12,745 nucleotides of DNA from Syntrophaceae bacterium CG2_30_49_12 (GCA_001873675.1 MNZP01000207.1:1-12745); one strand, 5' to 3'. Counted from the stretch's first letter, positions 1 to 7,868 are shown. Program-made: numbers and translations. Notes: generated by a model not told the origin, from the letters alone.

Positions 1-987
1 TAAGGTAAAATCATTTTTCCGGATTTTCTTTTCCAGTTCCCGTGCTGCCCTTTCATCGCCGGTAGCCTGCGCCTTCTCGACGAGGGTCAGGACATCACCC
101 ATGCCGAGGATTCTTGAGGCCATACGTTCCGGGTGAAAAACATCGAGGGCTTCGATTTTCTCACCTACACCTATAAACTTGATAGGTTTCCCGATTACCG
201 CCTTCAGCGACAGGGCTGCGCCACCACGGGCATCACCATCCATCTTGGTCATGATCACACCATCTATACCAAGAAGCTCATTGAATCTCCCCGCCATATT
301 CACCGCGTCCTGACCGGTCATGGCATCCAACACAAGCAGAATCTCCGATGGATTAATCGCAACTTTGATCTTTTCCAATTCTTCCATCATCTCCGTGTTG
401 ATGTGCAGCCTTCCTGCCGTATCAATGATGACTATATCATAACCATTTCTTCTCCCCTCTTCGATGGCCTGGACACAAATCCTCACCGGATCTCTTAAAT
501 CCTTTGCGTCAAAGATCCCCGCGCCGATCTTTTCACCAAGGATCCACAGTTGCCTGATGGCCGCCGGCCTGTATACATCAGCAGGAACAAGATAAACCCT
601 CTTCCCCTGCTTCATCAGATAATTGGCAAGCTTGACGGTTGTCGTTGTCTTACCGCACCCCTGGAGACCAACCAGCATGATTGGCGCCGGGAAACGGCCA
701 CCGAACATTACCTGGCCGCTTGTTCCCCCTAACAGCTCAACAAGCCTGTCATGGACAATCTTGACCACCTGTTGACCGGGGGTAATGCTGTCAAGGACTT
801 CCCTCCCTAATGCCCTTGTCCTGACATCCTCGATAAACTCCTTGACTACTTTAAAATTGACATCCGCCTCCAGAAGGGCCATCCGGACCTCCTTCATGGC
901 GGAGGCGATATTCTCCTCATCAAGGGAACCTCTCCCTTTGAGCTTCTTAAAAATGCCTTCTAATCTTTCTGTGAGACTCTCAAACAT
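1..987 (-). CDS. ffh: Signal recognition particle protein Ffh (N-terminal N and G domains; C-terminus outside window)
   Basis: Ffh is the SRP GTPase that binds 4.5S RNA and signal peptides and delivers ribosomes to FtsY at the inner membrane. The 329 visible codons run from ATG at 987 to the window edge without a stop. They cover the helical N domain (about residues 1-90) and the GTPase G domain: P-loop GLQGCGKTT (107-115), DTAGR (189-193), TKMD (247-250) and GDARGG (251-256). The methionine-rich M domain that binds RNA and signal sequences lies beyond position 1. A purine-rich AAGGTGAAAGAGG precedes the ATG. The gene follows the SPOR-domain gene by 28 bp in the same direction, so it is probably the last visible member of an argS–SPOR–ffh operon. 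Identification is by conserved GTPase motifs and is very secure. The gene is cut by the window, not truncated in the genome as far as can be seen. Confidence 0.97.
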   Translation of the reverse strand, partial: MFESLTERLEGIFKKLKGRGSLDEENIASAMKEVRMALLEADVNFKVVKEFIEDVRTRALGREVLDSITPGQQVVKIVHDRLVELLGGTSGQVMFGGRFPAPIMLVGLQGCGKTTTTVKLANYLMKQGKRVYLVPADVYRPAAIRQLWILGEKIGAGIFDAKDLRDPVRICVQAIEEGRRNGYDIVIIDTAGRLHINTEMMEELEKIKVAINPSEILLVLDAMTGQDAVNMAGRFNELLGIDGVIMTKMDGDARGGAALSLKAVIGKPIKFIGVGEKIEALDVFHPERMASRILGMGDVLTLVEKAQATGDERAARELEKKIRKNDFTL

Positions 988-1015
988 ACCTCTTTCACCT
1001 TGCAAATGGACGTTA

Positions 1016-1675
1016 CTAATTCGTAGAACGAACGATACAATTCATTCCACCGATCTTCTTAGACACAATATCCACTACTTCCCGGGCCTCCTCCCGGGTT
1101 TCAAATCCCCCTAAGGTGACGCGAAACCACTTCCCCGATCCTGCCAAGTCTGTCGCTGCGACCATCGGGTTGTATCCGAGGACCTTTAATCTTTTACACA
1201 ACCTGTCGGCCTTCTTTCTTTCTCTATAAGATGCCGCCTGGATAATATATTTCCCCTTCACAGGGGACGCCTTCTTTCCGGCATGTCCTTTTTTACCTTG
1301 AGCTTCCCCGCCAGGAACAGGTTGCTCTTCGGCTGCCTCTTCGGATAACTTTTTCTCCTCCTCAAAGACGGGCCCTTTTTGTCCGTCCCCTTTCCTGGTC
1401 AGGGTATCGTAGAAGGTAAGATCGAAATTACTATCCTCCTCCTTTTCCCTCGCTGCCATCACTGTCTTTGCTTTACCTGGAGAGGGCTCCACCTTTTTTC
1501 TCACTATATCAGGAATACCCCGGGAGAGCTTCTCCGGATAGGTATCAATATTTCCTCCCACCTTCACGCCCAATAAATATGCAGAAAACAGTAAAAGAGA
1601 CATCCCCAGAATAAACAGAATTAACCCCCTTTTACCCAGTTTAAATTCAAAGGTTCGTAAATTCCTGGACGTCAT
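1016..1675 (-). CDS. SPOR-domain protein, single-pass inner-membrane anchored
   Basis: The predicted 219-residue protein has a short basic N-terminus, one hydrophobic segment (about residues 17-37) and a charged, low-complexity linker rich in K, E, G and P. A C-terminal SPOR domain follows (about 140-219, beginning KGKYIIQAASYRERKKADRL, with KWFRVTLGGFETREEA further on). SPOR domains bind denuded septal peptidoglycan. The topology, with a cytoplasmic tail and periplasmic SPOR domain, is like that of FtsN/DedD-type division proteins, but no specific orthologue is claimed. I chose ATG at 1675, because AAGGG lies 8 nt upstream; an in-frame GTG at 1684 overlaps that Shine-Dalgarno. The gene begins 29 bp after the argS stop and ends 28 bp before ffh, consistent with co-transcription. 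The domain assignment is confident; the cellular role is inferred. Confidence 0.88.
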   Translation of the reverse strand: MTSRNLRTFEFKLGKRGLILFILGMSLLLFSAYLLGVKVGGNIDTYPEKLSRGIPDIVRKKVEPSPGKAKTVMAAREKEEDSNFDLTFYDTLTRKGDGQKGPVFEEEKKLSEEAAEEQPVPGGEAQGKKGHAGKKASPVKGKYIIQAASYRERKKADRLCKRLKVLGYNPMVAATDLAGSGKWFRVTLGGFETREEAREVVDIVSKKIGGMNCIVRSTN

Positions 1676-1704
1676 AAGCGCCACCCTTCGCCTATCTATG
1701 TGCT

Positions 1705-3381
1705 CTACATCTCCTCCGGAGCGGAAACACCTAACAATTTTAATGTATTTCTCAATACGGTGCGGACGGACTCCACCAGAAACAGTCTTGCCTTACTGAG
1801 GCCCTCATCCTCAGAAAGCACCCTGTTTTTGTTGTAGTAACTGTGAAAAGTCGCGGCCAGCTCATTCAGGTAAAACGTCAGACGATGGGGCTCGATAGCC
1901 GCCGCAGCGCCCTCCACCACTTCGGGAAAACGGGTAACAGTTTTGATCAACTCCACCTCCTCGGGAAGTTTCAGGAGATGCAAATCCGCCTCCTCATAAG
2001 CGGGAATTTTATAACCCTGTTCCCCGGCCCGCTTCAAGATGCTGCAAATCCGTGCATGGGCGTACTGCACATAGTATACGGGATTTTCATTGGATTGCTT
2101 CTTCGCCAGCTCCAGATCGAAATCAAGGTGGCTGTCCGACCGCCTCATAAGAAAGTTGTACCTTGCTGCATCCCTTCCCACCTCATCCACCACTTCCTTT
2201 ATGGTCACGAATTGGCCGGCCCGCGTGGACATGGCCACAGGCTTGCCGTCCCGCATCAGATTTACCAATTGCACCAGAACAATCCTCAGAGAATCTTTCT
2301 CCCGCCCCAGGGCGGCAATGCCTGCATACATCCGTGGGATATAGCCATGATGATCCGCTCCCCAGATATCAATAACCGTATCGAAACCCCGGCTGTATTT
2401 GTTTTGATGGTAGGCAATGTCGGCGGCAAAATAAGTCGGTTCACCATTTTTCCTGATGACAACCCGGTCTTTCTCATCCCCGAAAGCGGTTGTCTTAAAC
2501 CAGAGGGTTTCTCCCTGGCGGTAGATAAATCCTTTTTCCTCAAGTTCGGCAAGCAATCTTGCAACCCTGTTATCTTTATAAAGTTCTCTCTCGCTTACGT
2601 AAATGTCGAAAACCACGCCAAAGGCATGCAAGTCTTTCTTGATCTCTTTCATGATTACATCGGCGGCATAATCGGTAAAAAGACGGATAACCCCTTCCTC
2701 ATCCATGGCAAGATACGCATCTCCGTCCCTTTTCAAAATCTCGGCGGCAATTTGCCCAATGTAGTCCCCCTGGTAGCAGCCTTCGGGAAATTCAACCTTC
2801 TCCCCCAACAGCTCCAGATAACGGAGTTTGACGGACTTTCCCAGGTTATTCATCTGGCTGCCCGCATCATTGATATAGTATTCACGACAGACAGAAAAGC
2901 CTGACACCGCAAGGAGATTGGCAATGACATCCCCCACCGCCGCCCCCCTCGCATGACCGATATGGAGAGGTCCCGTCGGGTTGGCGCTGACAAATTCCAC
3001 CAGGACTCCTCTGCCATCCCCCAAATTAGGGGCGCCGTAGGAATCTCTCAACTTATCTACATCTTCAAGCATCGCCGCCCATGCCTCTTCCCTGATGAAA
3101 AAATTCAAAAAACCGGGGCCGGCAATCTCTATCTTTTCAAGGATGTTGTCATGATCACATACATGACGGGAAATGATTTCGGCAACCTTGCGAGGATTCT
3201 CCCTGATACGGGATGCCAGAACCATCGCCACATTGGAGGCATAGTCTCCGTGGAGAAGATTCTTAGCGGCATCAACTTCTACAAAGGGAAGCTCCCCGAG
3301 AGGGAGTAAACCCTTAGCGGCACAGTCCTTCACAGCATTTTCCAGTAATGCTGTCAATCTCTTCTTCATGGAAGCTACCAA
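1705..3381 (-). CDS. argS: Arginyl-tRNA synthetase (class I)
   Basis: ArgS charges tRNA-Arg with arginine using ATP. The 558-residue protein has the usual length and layout: an N-terminal tRNA-recognition (Arg_tRNA_synt_N) domain; the HIGH signature as SANPTGPLHIGHARG, with HIGH at residues 140-143; the catalytic Rossmann fold including a GADHHGYIPR stretch; the KMSKS-equivalent as AMSTRAG around 384-389, a form common in ArgS; and a C-terminal DALR anticodon-binding domain (about 435-558). Start choice: TTG at 3381 has AAGGGG 8 nt upstream, whereas ATG at 3369 (MKKRL) would place that site 20 nt away, so TTG is preferred, although the ATG fits the usual N-terminus. The gene heads the argS–SPOR–ffh cluster. 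An intrinsic terminator lies only 20 bp upstream of the start, so its promoter is not obvious. Confidence 0.97.
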   Translation of the reverse strand: MVASMKKRLTALLENAVKDCAAKGLLPLGELPFVEVDAAKNLLHGDYASNVAMVLASRIRENPRKVAEIISRHVCDHDNILEKIEIAGPGFLNFFIREEAWAAMLEDVDKLRDSYGAPNLGDGRGVLVEFVSANPTGPLHIGHARGAAVGDVIANLLAVSGFSVCREYYINDAGSQMNNLGKSVKLRYLELLGEKVEFPEGCYQGDYIGQIAAEILKRDGDAYLAMDEEGVIRLFTDYAADVIMKEIKKDLHAFGVVFDIYVSERELYKDNRVARLLAELEEKGFIYRQGETLWFKTTAFGDEKDRVVIRKNGEPTYFAADIAYHQNKYSRGFDTVIDIWGADHHGYIPRMYAGIAALGREKDSLRIVLVQLVNLMRDGKPVAMSTRAGQFVTIKEVVDEVGRDAARYNFLMRRSDSHLDFDLELAKKQSNENPVYYVQYAHARICSILKRAGEQGYKIPAYEEADLHLLKLPEEVELIKTVTRFPEVVEGAAAAIEPHRLTFYLNELAATFHSYYNKNRVLSEDEGLSKARLFLVESVRTVLRNTLKLLGVSAPEEM

Positions 3382-3401
3382 TCAAATTACCCCTTCATAC
3401 G

Positions 3402-3426
3402 AAAAAAAGTTGGCCCTAAGGCCAAC
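3402..3426 (-). terminator. Intrinsic terminator between the small Cys-rich gene and argS
   Basis: Read on the minus strand, a perfect 7-bp stem GTTGGCC/GGCCAAC with a TTAG loop (3426-3409) is immediately followed by seven Ts (3408-3402). This is a textbook rho-independent terminator. It sits 32 bp past the stop of the 58-residue gene and 20 bp before the argS TTG start, so it ends the upstream transcript or acts as an attenuator of argS. There is no T tract on the other strand, so it is unidirectional. Confidence 0.85.
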
Positions 3427-3458
3427 CATTGAGAGCACACATTACCAACAGTTAATGT

Positions 3459-3635
3459 TTAATGACAGTCACAATATCTCTTCTCCACCTTGTCAATATC
3501 GCTATCCTTAATGGAAATATCCCTCGTGTAATCCGGGCAATGTACAAAACCCTGCGTATCTGTTGAAACACTGAATCTTTTTTGGCAGTTTTCCCGCCAT
3601 GCACATATCGAACAGTATCTCTTCTCCGTTCCCAT
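3459..3635 (-). CDS. Small cysteine-rich protein (58 aa), function unknown
   Basis: The ORF encodes 58 residues from ATG at 3635 with AAGGGG 10 nt upstream. A longer reading from TTG at 3668 would swallow that ribosome-binding site and is less likely. Six cysteines are spaced CSIC (8, 11), C17, C34 and C56/C58, with the strings CSICAWRENC and HCPDYTRDISI. The CxxC-x5-C-x16-C pattern suggests a metal site (zinc or Fe-S), but none is proven. There is no signal peptide or membrane segment. I recall similar CAWRENCQK-type small proteins in deltaproteobacteria, but cannot verify this. The gene has its own good promoter 48 bp upstream of the start and an intrinsic terminator downstream, so it is probably monocistronic, which argues for a real gene. 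The overlapping alternative ORFs in other frames lack this organisation. Confidence 0.72.
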   Translation of the reverse strand: MGTEKRYCSICAWRENCQKRFSVSTDTQGFVHCPDYTRDISIKDSDIDKVEKRYCDCH

Positions 3636-3682
3636 GATGATCTGGCCCCTTCCCCAAGGTATCGCCAAATTGATGGCAATAC

Positions 3683-3710
3683 AGTATATTTATTGCGAAC
3701 TTGAAGTCAA
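3683..3710 (-). promoter_or_regulatory. Sigma70-like promoter for the 58-aa gene
   Basis: On the minus strand, TTGACT (3710-3705) and TATACT (3688-3683) are separated by 16 bp, with one mismatch to consensus in each hexamer. A start of transcription near 3676 would leave a leader of about 40 nt before the ATG at 3635. Confidence 0.65.
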
Positions 3711-3780
3711 AACTTATATTCAACACCCTTTTTTCAAATGGTACAAGTATTTTTTGAGTGGAAGTCTTAGTGCGTTATAA

Positions 3781-3821
3781 ATCCGAATATGGAAGGGCTC
3801 CGGCCGGGATGATTTTCGGAT
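3781..3821. repeat. Inverted repeat downstream of the kinase gene, possible weak terminator
   Basis: A perfect 7-bp inverted repeat, ATCCGAA (3781-3787) and TTCGGAT (3815-3821), encloses 27 bp that include a GC-rich CTCCGGCCGG core. It starts 26 bp past the histidine-kinase stop. It could form a transcript-end hairpin for the bioA–amidohydrolase–kinase operon. The following minus-strand sequence, TTATAACG, is only weakly T-rich, so termination is uncertain. Confidence 0.35.
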
Positions 3822-3847
3822 GTGGATCATTTTGCCATCGTCTCTTT

Positions 3848-5335
3848 TTACGCGGGAAAATAGAGAATAACTTCTGCACCTTTATCGGGATGGTGCTTTA
3901 TCTCAAGACAGCCGCCGTGTACCTTGACAATGCCCTCTACTATGGCCAGTCCCAGGCCGCGCATCCCCTCATCGCTATGAGTACTGAAAAAGGGCTCGCG
4001 GACTTTTTCTATCAATTCGAAAGGGATACCGGGACCATTATCCTGAACAGAGATGGCAATGAACCTGCCGCCTGGCAGGGCGGAGGCGGAAACAGTTATT
4101 TCTCCTTCCTGTGGTAGCGCTTCCACTGCATTCTCGATAAGATTTAACATGGCTATCTGGAAACGATACCGGTCCACGTAGAGAAGGGGAATGTCTGCCT
4201 CCACATCTACTCTGAGACAGATACCTGACTTCTGTATCAGAGGTTCAACGAGAGGCAGGGTCTCATTTAAAAGTTCGGAAATAGAGATGGTTTCGAAATG
4301 CGGTTCCGGCAGACGCGTGGCACGGCGTACATTCTGGATCACCGTGTCCAACCGCTGTGTCTGCCGAACAATAAGTTCCAATTTACGACCTACATCAGGC
4401 GGCCATTCATCGCTCTCTAACAGGAGCCTCGCCATTCCGGCAATGGAATGAAGGGGTGTGCCAAGATCGTGCGCCAGGGTAGCCGTTAAATATCCAAGGG
4501 CTGTAAGCTGCTGGAGCTGGTTGACCTCCTTTTGTAACTGAACGACATTATGGGTGGCTTCCTGTACCCTTTCTTCCAGGGAAAGGTTAAGTTCCTGATC
4601 CCGGGCAAGCACCTGTTCAATTTTATCGGCCATCGAATTGAAATGGTCCGCCAGATGTCCCCATTCGTCCCTCCGGGCCAGGCGAATCCGCCTGTCATAC
4701 TTTCCTGTCTGGAATTCGTCAATTGCGCCAATGATGCCTCTCAGGGGACGTCCGATAATCCAGCCGTAACTTATGAACAAAACAAGCAAAATGACGAATA
4801 AAAGTCCTCCACTACTTACCATGAGCAGGCGCTGAGCGCGGGTTAAAATCTCTGCATGAGACTGAGAAAAGGCAATCACGCCAATGACCACTCGATTTTT
4901 CTTATCTTTTCCTGATAGGATCGCAGGATATAACAGTCCCAGCGCCGGACCGCCCTCAGTATTTAATTTAATATACCGGGTTCTTAGTTTCTCAGCAACC
5001 GAACCCACTAAAGTCTCGGACCAGTTATATGGAACACGATTGGCGCCGGCGATATACTCGATATCACCGTTGACAACGGAAAAAATATCTATTCTGGCTA
5101 AACGGATATCCGTCTGTACCTGTTCTTTTAAAGCGATATCCAGGGCTGACAAACCACGACGGGTAGGAAAGTGTTGATAGTACGTGCCGACTGTTTCGGC
5201 AACATCATCGAGCCTCTTGACCTGCTGTTTAGTCAATATATCGTCCAGCGCCCTTAGCTGGATCCAACCCCAAACGGCCATAGTAACAGCCAGTCCGAAA
5301 ATGGTAACGATCATCAGGCGAGTACGAACGGTCAT
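3848..5335 (-). CDS. Membrane sensor histidine kinase (HAMP–HisKA–HATPase), orphan
   Basis: The 495-residue protein starts with a transmembrane helix (about 7-24), followed by a periplasmic sensor region of about 145 residues, a second helix (about 170-193), a HAMP linker (about 190-245) and a coiled-coil stretch. The HisKA dimerisation domain has H-box LAHDLGTPLHSI with the phospho-acceptor His289. The catalytic ATPase domain has N-box NLIENAVEAL (398-407), G1 DNGPGIP (432-438), F-box EPFFSTH and G2 RGLGLAI (459-465). All catalytic motifs are present, so it should autophosphorylate. The layout resembles NtrB/ZraS-type kinases that partner sigma54 activators, but no response regulator is in the window. 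A very strong purine tract (AGGGGGG) lies 8 nt before the ATG. It follows the amidohydrolase by 20 bp in the same direction, suggesting co-transcription with bioA. The signal it senses is unknown. Confidence 0.93.
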   Translation of the reverse strand: MTVRTRLMIVTIFGLAVTMAVWGWIQLRALDDILTKQQVKRLDDVAETVGTYYQHFPTRRGLSALDIALKEQVQTDIRLARIDIFSVVNGDIEYIAGANRVPYNWSETLVGSVAEKLRTRYIKLNTEGGPALGLLYPAILSGKDKKNRVVIGVIAFSQSHAEILTRAQRLLMVSSGGLLFVILLVLFISYGWIIGRPLRGIIGAIDEFQTGKYDRRIRLARRDEWGHLADHFNSMADKIEQVLARDQELNLSLEERVQEATHNVVQLQKEVNQLQQLTALGYLTATLAHDLGTPLHSIAGMARLLLESDEWPPDVGRKLELIVRQTQRLDTVIQNVRRATRLPEPHFETISISELLNETLPLVEPLIQKSGICLRVDVEADIPLLYVDRYRFQIAMLNLIENAVEALPQEGEITVSASALPGGRFIAISVQDNGPGIPFELIEKVREPFFSTHSDEGMRGLGLAIVEGIVKVHGGCLEIKHHPDKGAEVILYFPA

Positions 5336-5355
5336 ATGTTATACCCCCCTGCCCC

Positions 5356-6195
5356 CTATATTGATAATAATGATTGGGCATTCTTGCCCAGGATCATCTC
5401 TGTCTCTTCCTTGTTTAATCCCGCCTGTAAGAATTCGTTTTTGTATCTTGAAAAGTGGATGAGAGGAAAGTCTGAACCGAACAACAGCTTCTCCGGCCCT
5501 ATGGCATCCGCAAAAATTTTTAATACCTCAGGGCGATACAGATAAGGGAGAGCCGCCGTGTCAAACCAGCAACTGGATAGTACATCCCGTACCTCCTTCT
5601 TCATGTAGCAATAGAAGGGCAGGCCACCACCCAGGTGAGCCAAAATCCAGGTGGTTTTATCGTATATTTTCAGGAGCCGGTAAAGCTGGGCAAGGGTCAT
5701 GGGGCTTTTGCCCGGATAGTGGCGGCCGACAGGCTCATTGGTGTGCAACAGTATCGGACATTGCGCTTCATGAGAAATATCGGTTACAGGCTTTAATGCC
5801 TTTACCGCTGCCTCATCCAACCCGTTCGTGTAAAAGGCCAGCTCGCCTATCCCCCTGGCCCCTGCCCCGAGGCATCGTTCAATTTCCGAGGGTGCTCCGG
5901 GGTGCTCCGCTTTTACGCAAACGAAGGGGATAAGACGTCCCTGAAAACGGGCGGCGGCCTGTAACACGTAGTCGTTGTTAAATTTTAGAAATTCCTCGTG
6001 GTTCCAGGGAAAACCGAAGACAACGGCCTTATCAACACCTTCCCTGTCCATCATGGCGACGACCTCTCCCGCGCCTGCAAGCCTGGCCTGCCGCTCTTTA
6101 TATAGAGCGGTAAACTCCGCCTCGCCATCGAGAAATTTCTCCCTCCCTTCCCTCACCTCGGGAGGGCAGATGTGCACATGGACATCAATAACCAT
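5356..6195 (-). CDS. Amidohydrolase-2 family metal-dependent hydrolase (TIM barrel)
   Basis: The protein has 279 residues and the full metal-site signature of the amidohydrolase-2 family (ACMSD/OHCU-decarboxylase-like): HxH at His6/His8, GIGE with Glu118, His151 in LLHTNE, His187 in AHLGGG and Asp242 in FGSDFP. Family members hydrolyse or decarboxylate small ring or acid substrates with one catalytic Zn or Mn. The substrate here cannot be read from sequence. There is no signal peptide, so it should be cytoplasmic. Its ATG starts 2 bp after the bioA stop, so translation is probably coupled. The kinase gene follows 20 bp downstream. The link to biotin synthesis is only positional, since this family is not a standard biotin enzyme. 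All catalytic residues are intact. Confidence 0.9.
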   Translation of the reverse strand: MVIDVHVHICPPEVREGREKFLDGEAEFTALYKERQARLAGAGEVVAMMDREGVDKAVVFGFPWNHEEFLKFNNDYVLQAAARFQGRLIPFVCVKAEHPGAPSEIERCLGAGARGIGELAFYTNGLDEAAVKALKPVTDISHEAQCPILLHTNEPVGRHYPGKSPMTLAQLYRLLKIYDKTTWILAHLGGGLPFYCYMKKEVRDVLSSCWFDTAALPYLYRPEVLKIFADAIGPEKLLFGSDFPLIHFSRYKNEFLQAGLNKEETEMILGKNAQSLLSI

Positions 6196-6197
6196 AT

Positions 6198-7571
6198 TTA
6201 ATCTTTTTCCGTAACCATTCGGACTGATTTGTATACAATCTCACATAGCCTGTCAATTTCATCTGTGGTAATCCCGAGCGGAGGCATAAGGACAATCACA
6301 TCGCCCAAGGGTCTGATGATGAGGCCGCGCCTTCTTGCCTCTAATATCACATGGTGACCGGTCTTGACCTTAAGGGGGAAGGGTTCCCTTGACTCCTTAT
6401 CGGCCACCAGTTCTATGCCGACCATGAACCCACACTGTCGTACCTCCCCGACATGGGCAAGGAAGGCAAAGGGTTGCAACCTTTCTCTGAAATATTCAAT
6501 CTTACCCTGAAGCTTGACGATGACACGTTCCTTTTCAAAAACCTCGATATTGGCAATGGCTACTGCGCAGGCCAGAGGGTTTCCCGTGTAGGTGTGTCCA
6601 TGAAAGAAAGTTTTAAACTCTTCGTATTCACCAAGGAATCCCTCATAGATTTTCTCGCTCGTAAGCGTGGCCGCCAGAGGGAGGTACCCTCCTGAAAGAC
6701 CTTTGGCAAGCGCCATGATGTCAGGAACCACATCCTCATGCTCACAGGCAAACATCCTACCCGTTTTGCCGAACCCTACCGCAACCTCATCGGCAATCAT
6801 AATGATATTGTATCTTGTGCAAAGTTCCCTGACCTTTTTCAAGTAGTTAGGGGGCTGAACCAACATCCCCGCTGCCCCCTGAACCAGAGGCTCAATTATT
6901 AGAGCCGCCACCTCATGTGCATGGGATTCCATAAGTTCTTCCATCTGTTTTAAGCATTCTAAATTACAGGAAGGATAAGTTTTTCCAAAGGTGCAGCGGT
7001 AACAATACGGCGACTCAGCCTTTAATGATTCAAAGAGTAGAGTTCTATAAGTAGCGTGAAAGAGATCAATACCCCCGACACTTACCGCACCGATAGTATC
7101 TCCGTGATACGCATTCTTCAGGGAAATAAATTTTATCTTACGGGGATCTCCATCCGGTGCCTGTTGTTGATACTGGAAAGCCATCTTAAGGGCTATTTCC
7201 ACAGCAGTGGAACCATTGTCGGAATAAAACACCCTGGTCAGTCCCTTCGGGGCAATTTCTATCAGTTTTTTAGCGCATCTGATGGCGGGAATGTTGGATA
7301 GTCCAAGCAGAGTTGAATGGGCAACCTTTTCCAGTTGTCTTTTAATAGCACGATCCAGCTTTTCCTTCCCATGGCCGTGTACATTTGTCCAGAGGGAGGA
7401 AACTCCGTCTAAATATTCATTTCCATAAATATCCTTTAAGATACATCCTCTCCCCTCTTCAATGATGAGCGGTTTTTCCCTTATGTAATCCTGCATCTGG
7501 GTAAAGGGGTGCCAGAGATATTTCTTATCATCCTTCTCTAACTGTTTATTCCGTTCTTCCCTTGTTTCCAT
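6198..7571 (-). CDS. bioA: Adenosylmethionine-8-amino-7-oxononanoate aminotransferase
   Basis: BioA is a PLP enzyme of biotin synthesis that transfers an amino group from S-adenosylmethionine to KAPA, giving DAPA. The 457 residues match the class-III aminotransferase fold: WHPFTQMQDY near the N-terminus (20-29), DGVSSLWTNVHGHG (55-68), the phosphate-binding DNGSTAVEIA (118-127), NAYHGDT (153-159), IADEVAVGFGKTGR (259-272), the PLP lysine Lys290 in ALAKG, and HTYTGNPLACA (326-336). A cysteine cluster (C190, C193, C202, C206), as found in some BioA proteins, is present and could bind metal. A good Shine-Dalgarno, CAGGAG, lies 5 nt before the ATG. It is the first gene of the operon with the amidohydrolase and kinase. 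No bioB, bioD or bioF is in the window. Other class-III aminotransferases are possible but less likely given the N-terminal motif. Confidence 0.93.
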   Translation of the reverse strand: METREERNKQLEKDDKKYLWHPFTQMQDYIREKPLIIEEGRGCILKDIYGNEYLDGVSSLWTNVHGHGKEKLDRAIKRQLEKVAHSTLLGLSNIPAIRCAKKLIEIAPKGLTRVFYSDNGSTAVEIALKMAFQYQQQAPDGDPRKIKFISLKNAYHGDTIGAVSVGGIDLFHATYRTLLFESLKAESPYCYRCTFGKTYPSCNLECLKQMEELMESHAHEVAALIIEPLVQGAAGMLVQPPNYLKKVRELCTRYNIIMIADEVAVGFGKTGRMFACEHEDVVPDIMALAKGLSGGYLPLAATLTSEKIYEGFLGEYEEFKTFFHGHTYTGNPLACAVAIANIEVFEKERVIVKLQGKIEYFRERLQPFAFLAHVGEVRQCGFMVGIELVADKESREPFPLKVKTGHHVILEARRRGLIIRPLGDVIVLMPPLGITTDEIDRLCEIVYKSVRMVTEKD

Positions 7572-7602
7572 TTTGACTCCTGAGTAGTTACGTAAAAAGA
7601 AT

Positions 7603-7631
7603 TTGCCGTCAAGGGAAAGATTTGTTATTAT
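7603..7631 (+). promoter_or_regulatory. Probable promoter of tRNA-Ser
   Basis: TTGCCG (7603-7608) and TATTAT (7626-7631) are separated by 17 bp on the plus strand. Transcription from about 7638 would give a leader of about 50 nt before the tRNA. It lies in the 115-bp divergent space between bioA and the tRNA; no equally good promoter for bioA was found there. Confidence 0.45.
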
Positions 7632-7686
7632 CCTATCAACCTAAAAAAGAATCTTTATTTACCGACCACTGCTTTCACATTATAGC

Positions 7687-7780
<94 letters not shown>

Positions 7781-7781
7781 A

Positions 7782-7868
7782 TTGGAATGTGGTGGCATCG
7801 TCAAGACCTTGAAAGTAGACACCGAGGAACTCCTGATTGAGTTGCCGAGCGGTTCGTCCTGCCTAACG
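7782..7868 (+). pseudogene. Possible remnant of an RseC/MucC-like N-terminus
   Basis: From TTG at 7782, directly after the tRNA CCA, one frame reads GGIVKTLKVDTEELLIELPS and then GSSCLTCSS. The I-V start, acidic beta-hairpin and C-x-x-C spacing resemble the first 30 or so residues of RseC/MucC (SoxR-reducing) family proteins. After about 7868 the frame runs antisense into the dehydratase gene and loses the resemblance. There is no Shine-Dalgarno. It may be the stump left when the convergent operon arrived, or chance. The call is tentative. Confidence 0.28.

Noticed and set aside
1843..2904. A 353-codon plus-strand ORF antisense to argS
   Set aside because: It lies wholly opposite the well-supported argS; its translation has no recognisable motif and no ribosome-binding site stands out.
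3402..3436. T-box or peptide-type attenuator in the argS leader
   Set aside because: No T-box consensus, arginine-rich leader peptide or convincing alternative hairpin could be found; only the terminator itself is supported.
7621..7640. Possible BirA (biotin repressor) operator upstream of bioA: TTGTTA…TCAACC
   Set aside because: The two arms are not inverted repeats of each other as a BirA site requires; only loose similarity to one half-site.
7679..7684. Perfect TATAAT on the minus strand as a bioA promoter
   Set aside because: No -35-like hexamer is found 15-19 bp upstream, and that position falls inside the tRNA gene; it is an isolated match.
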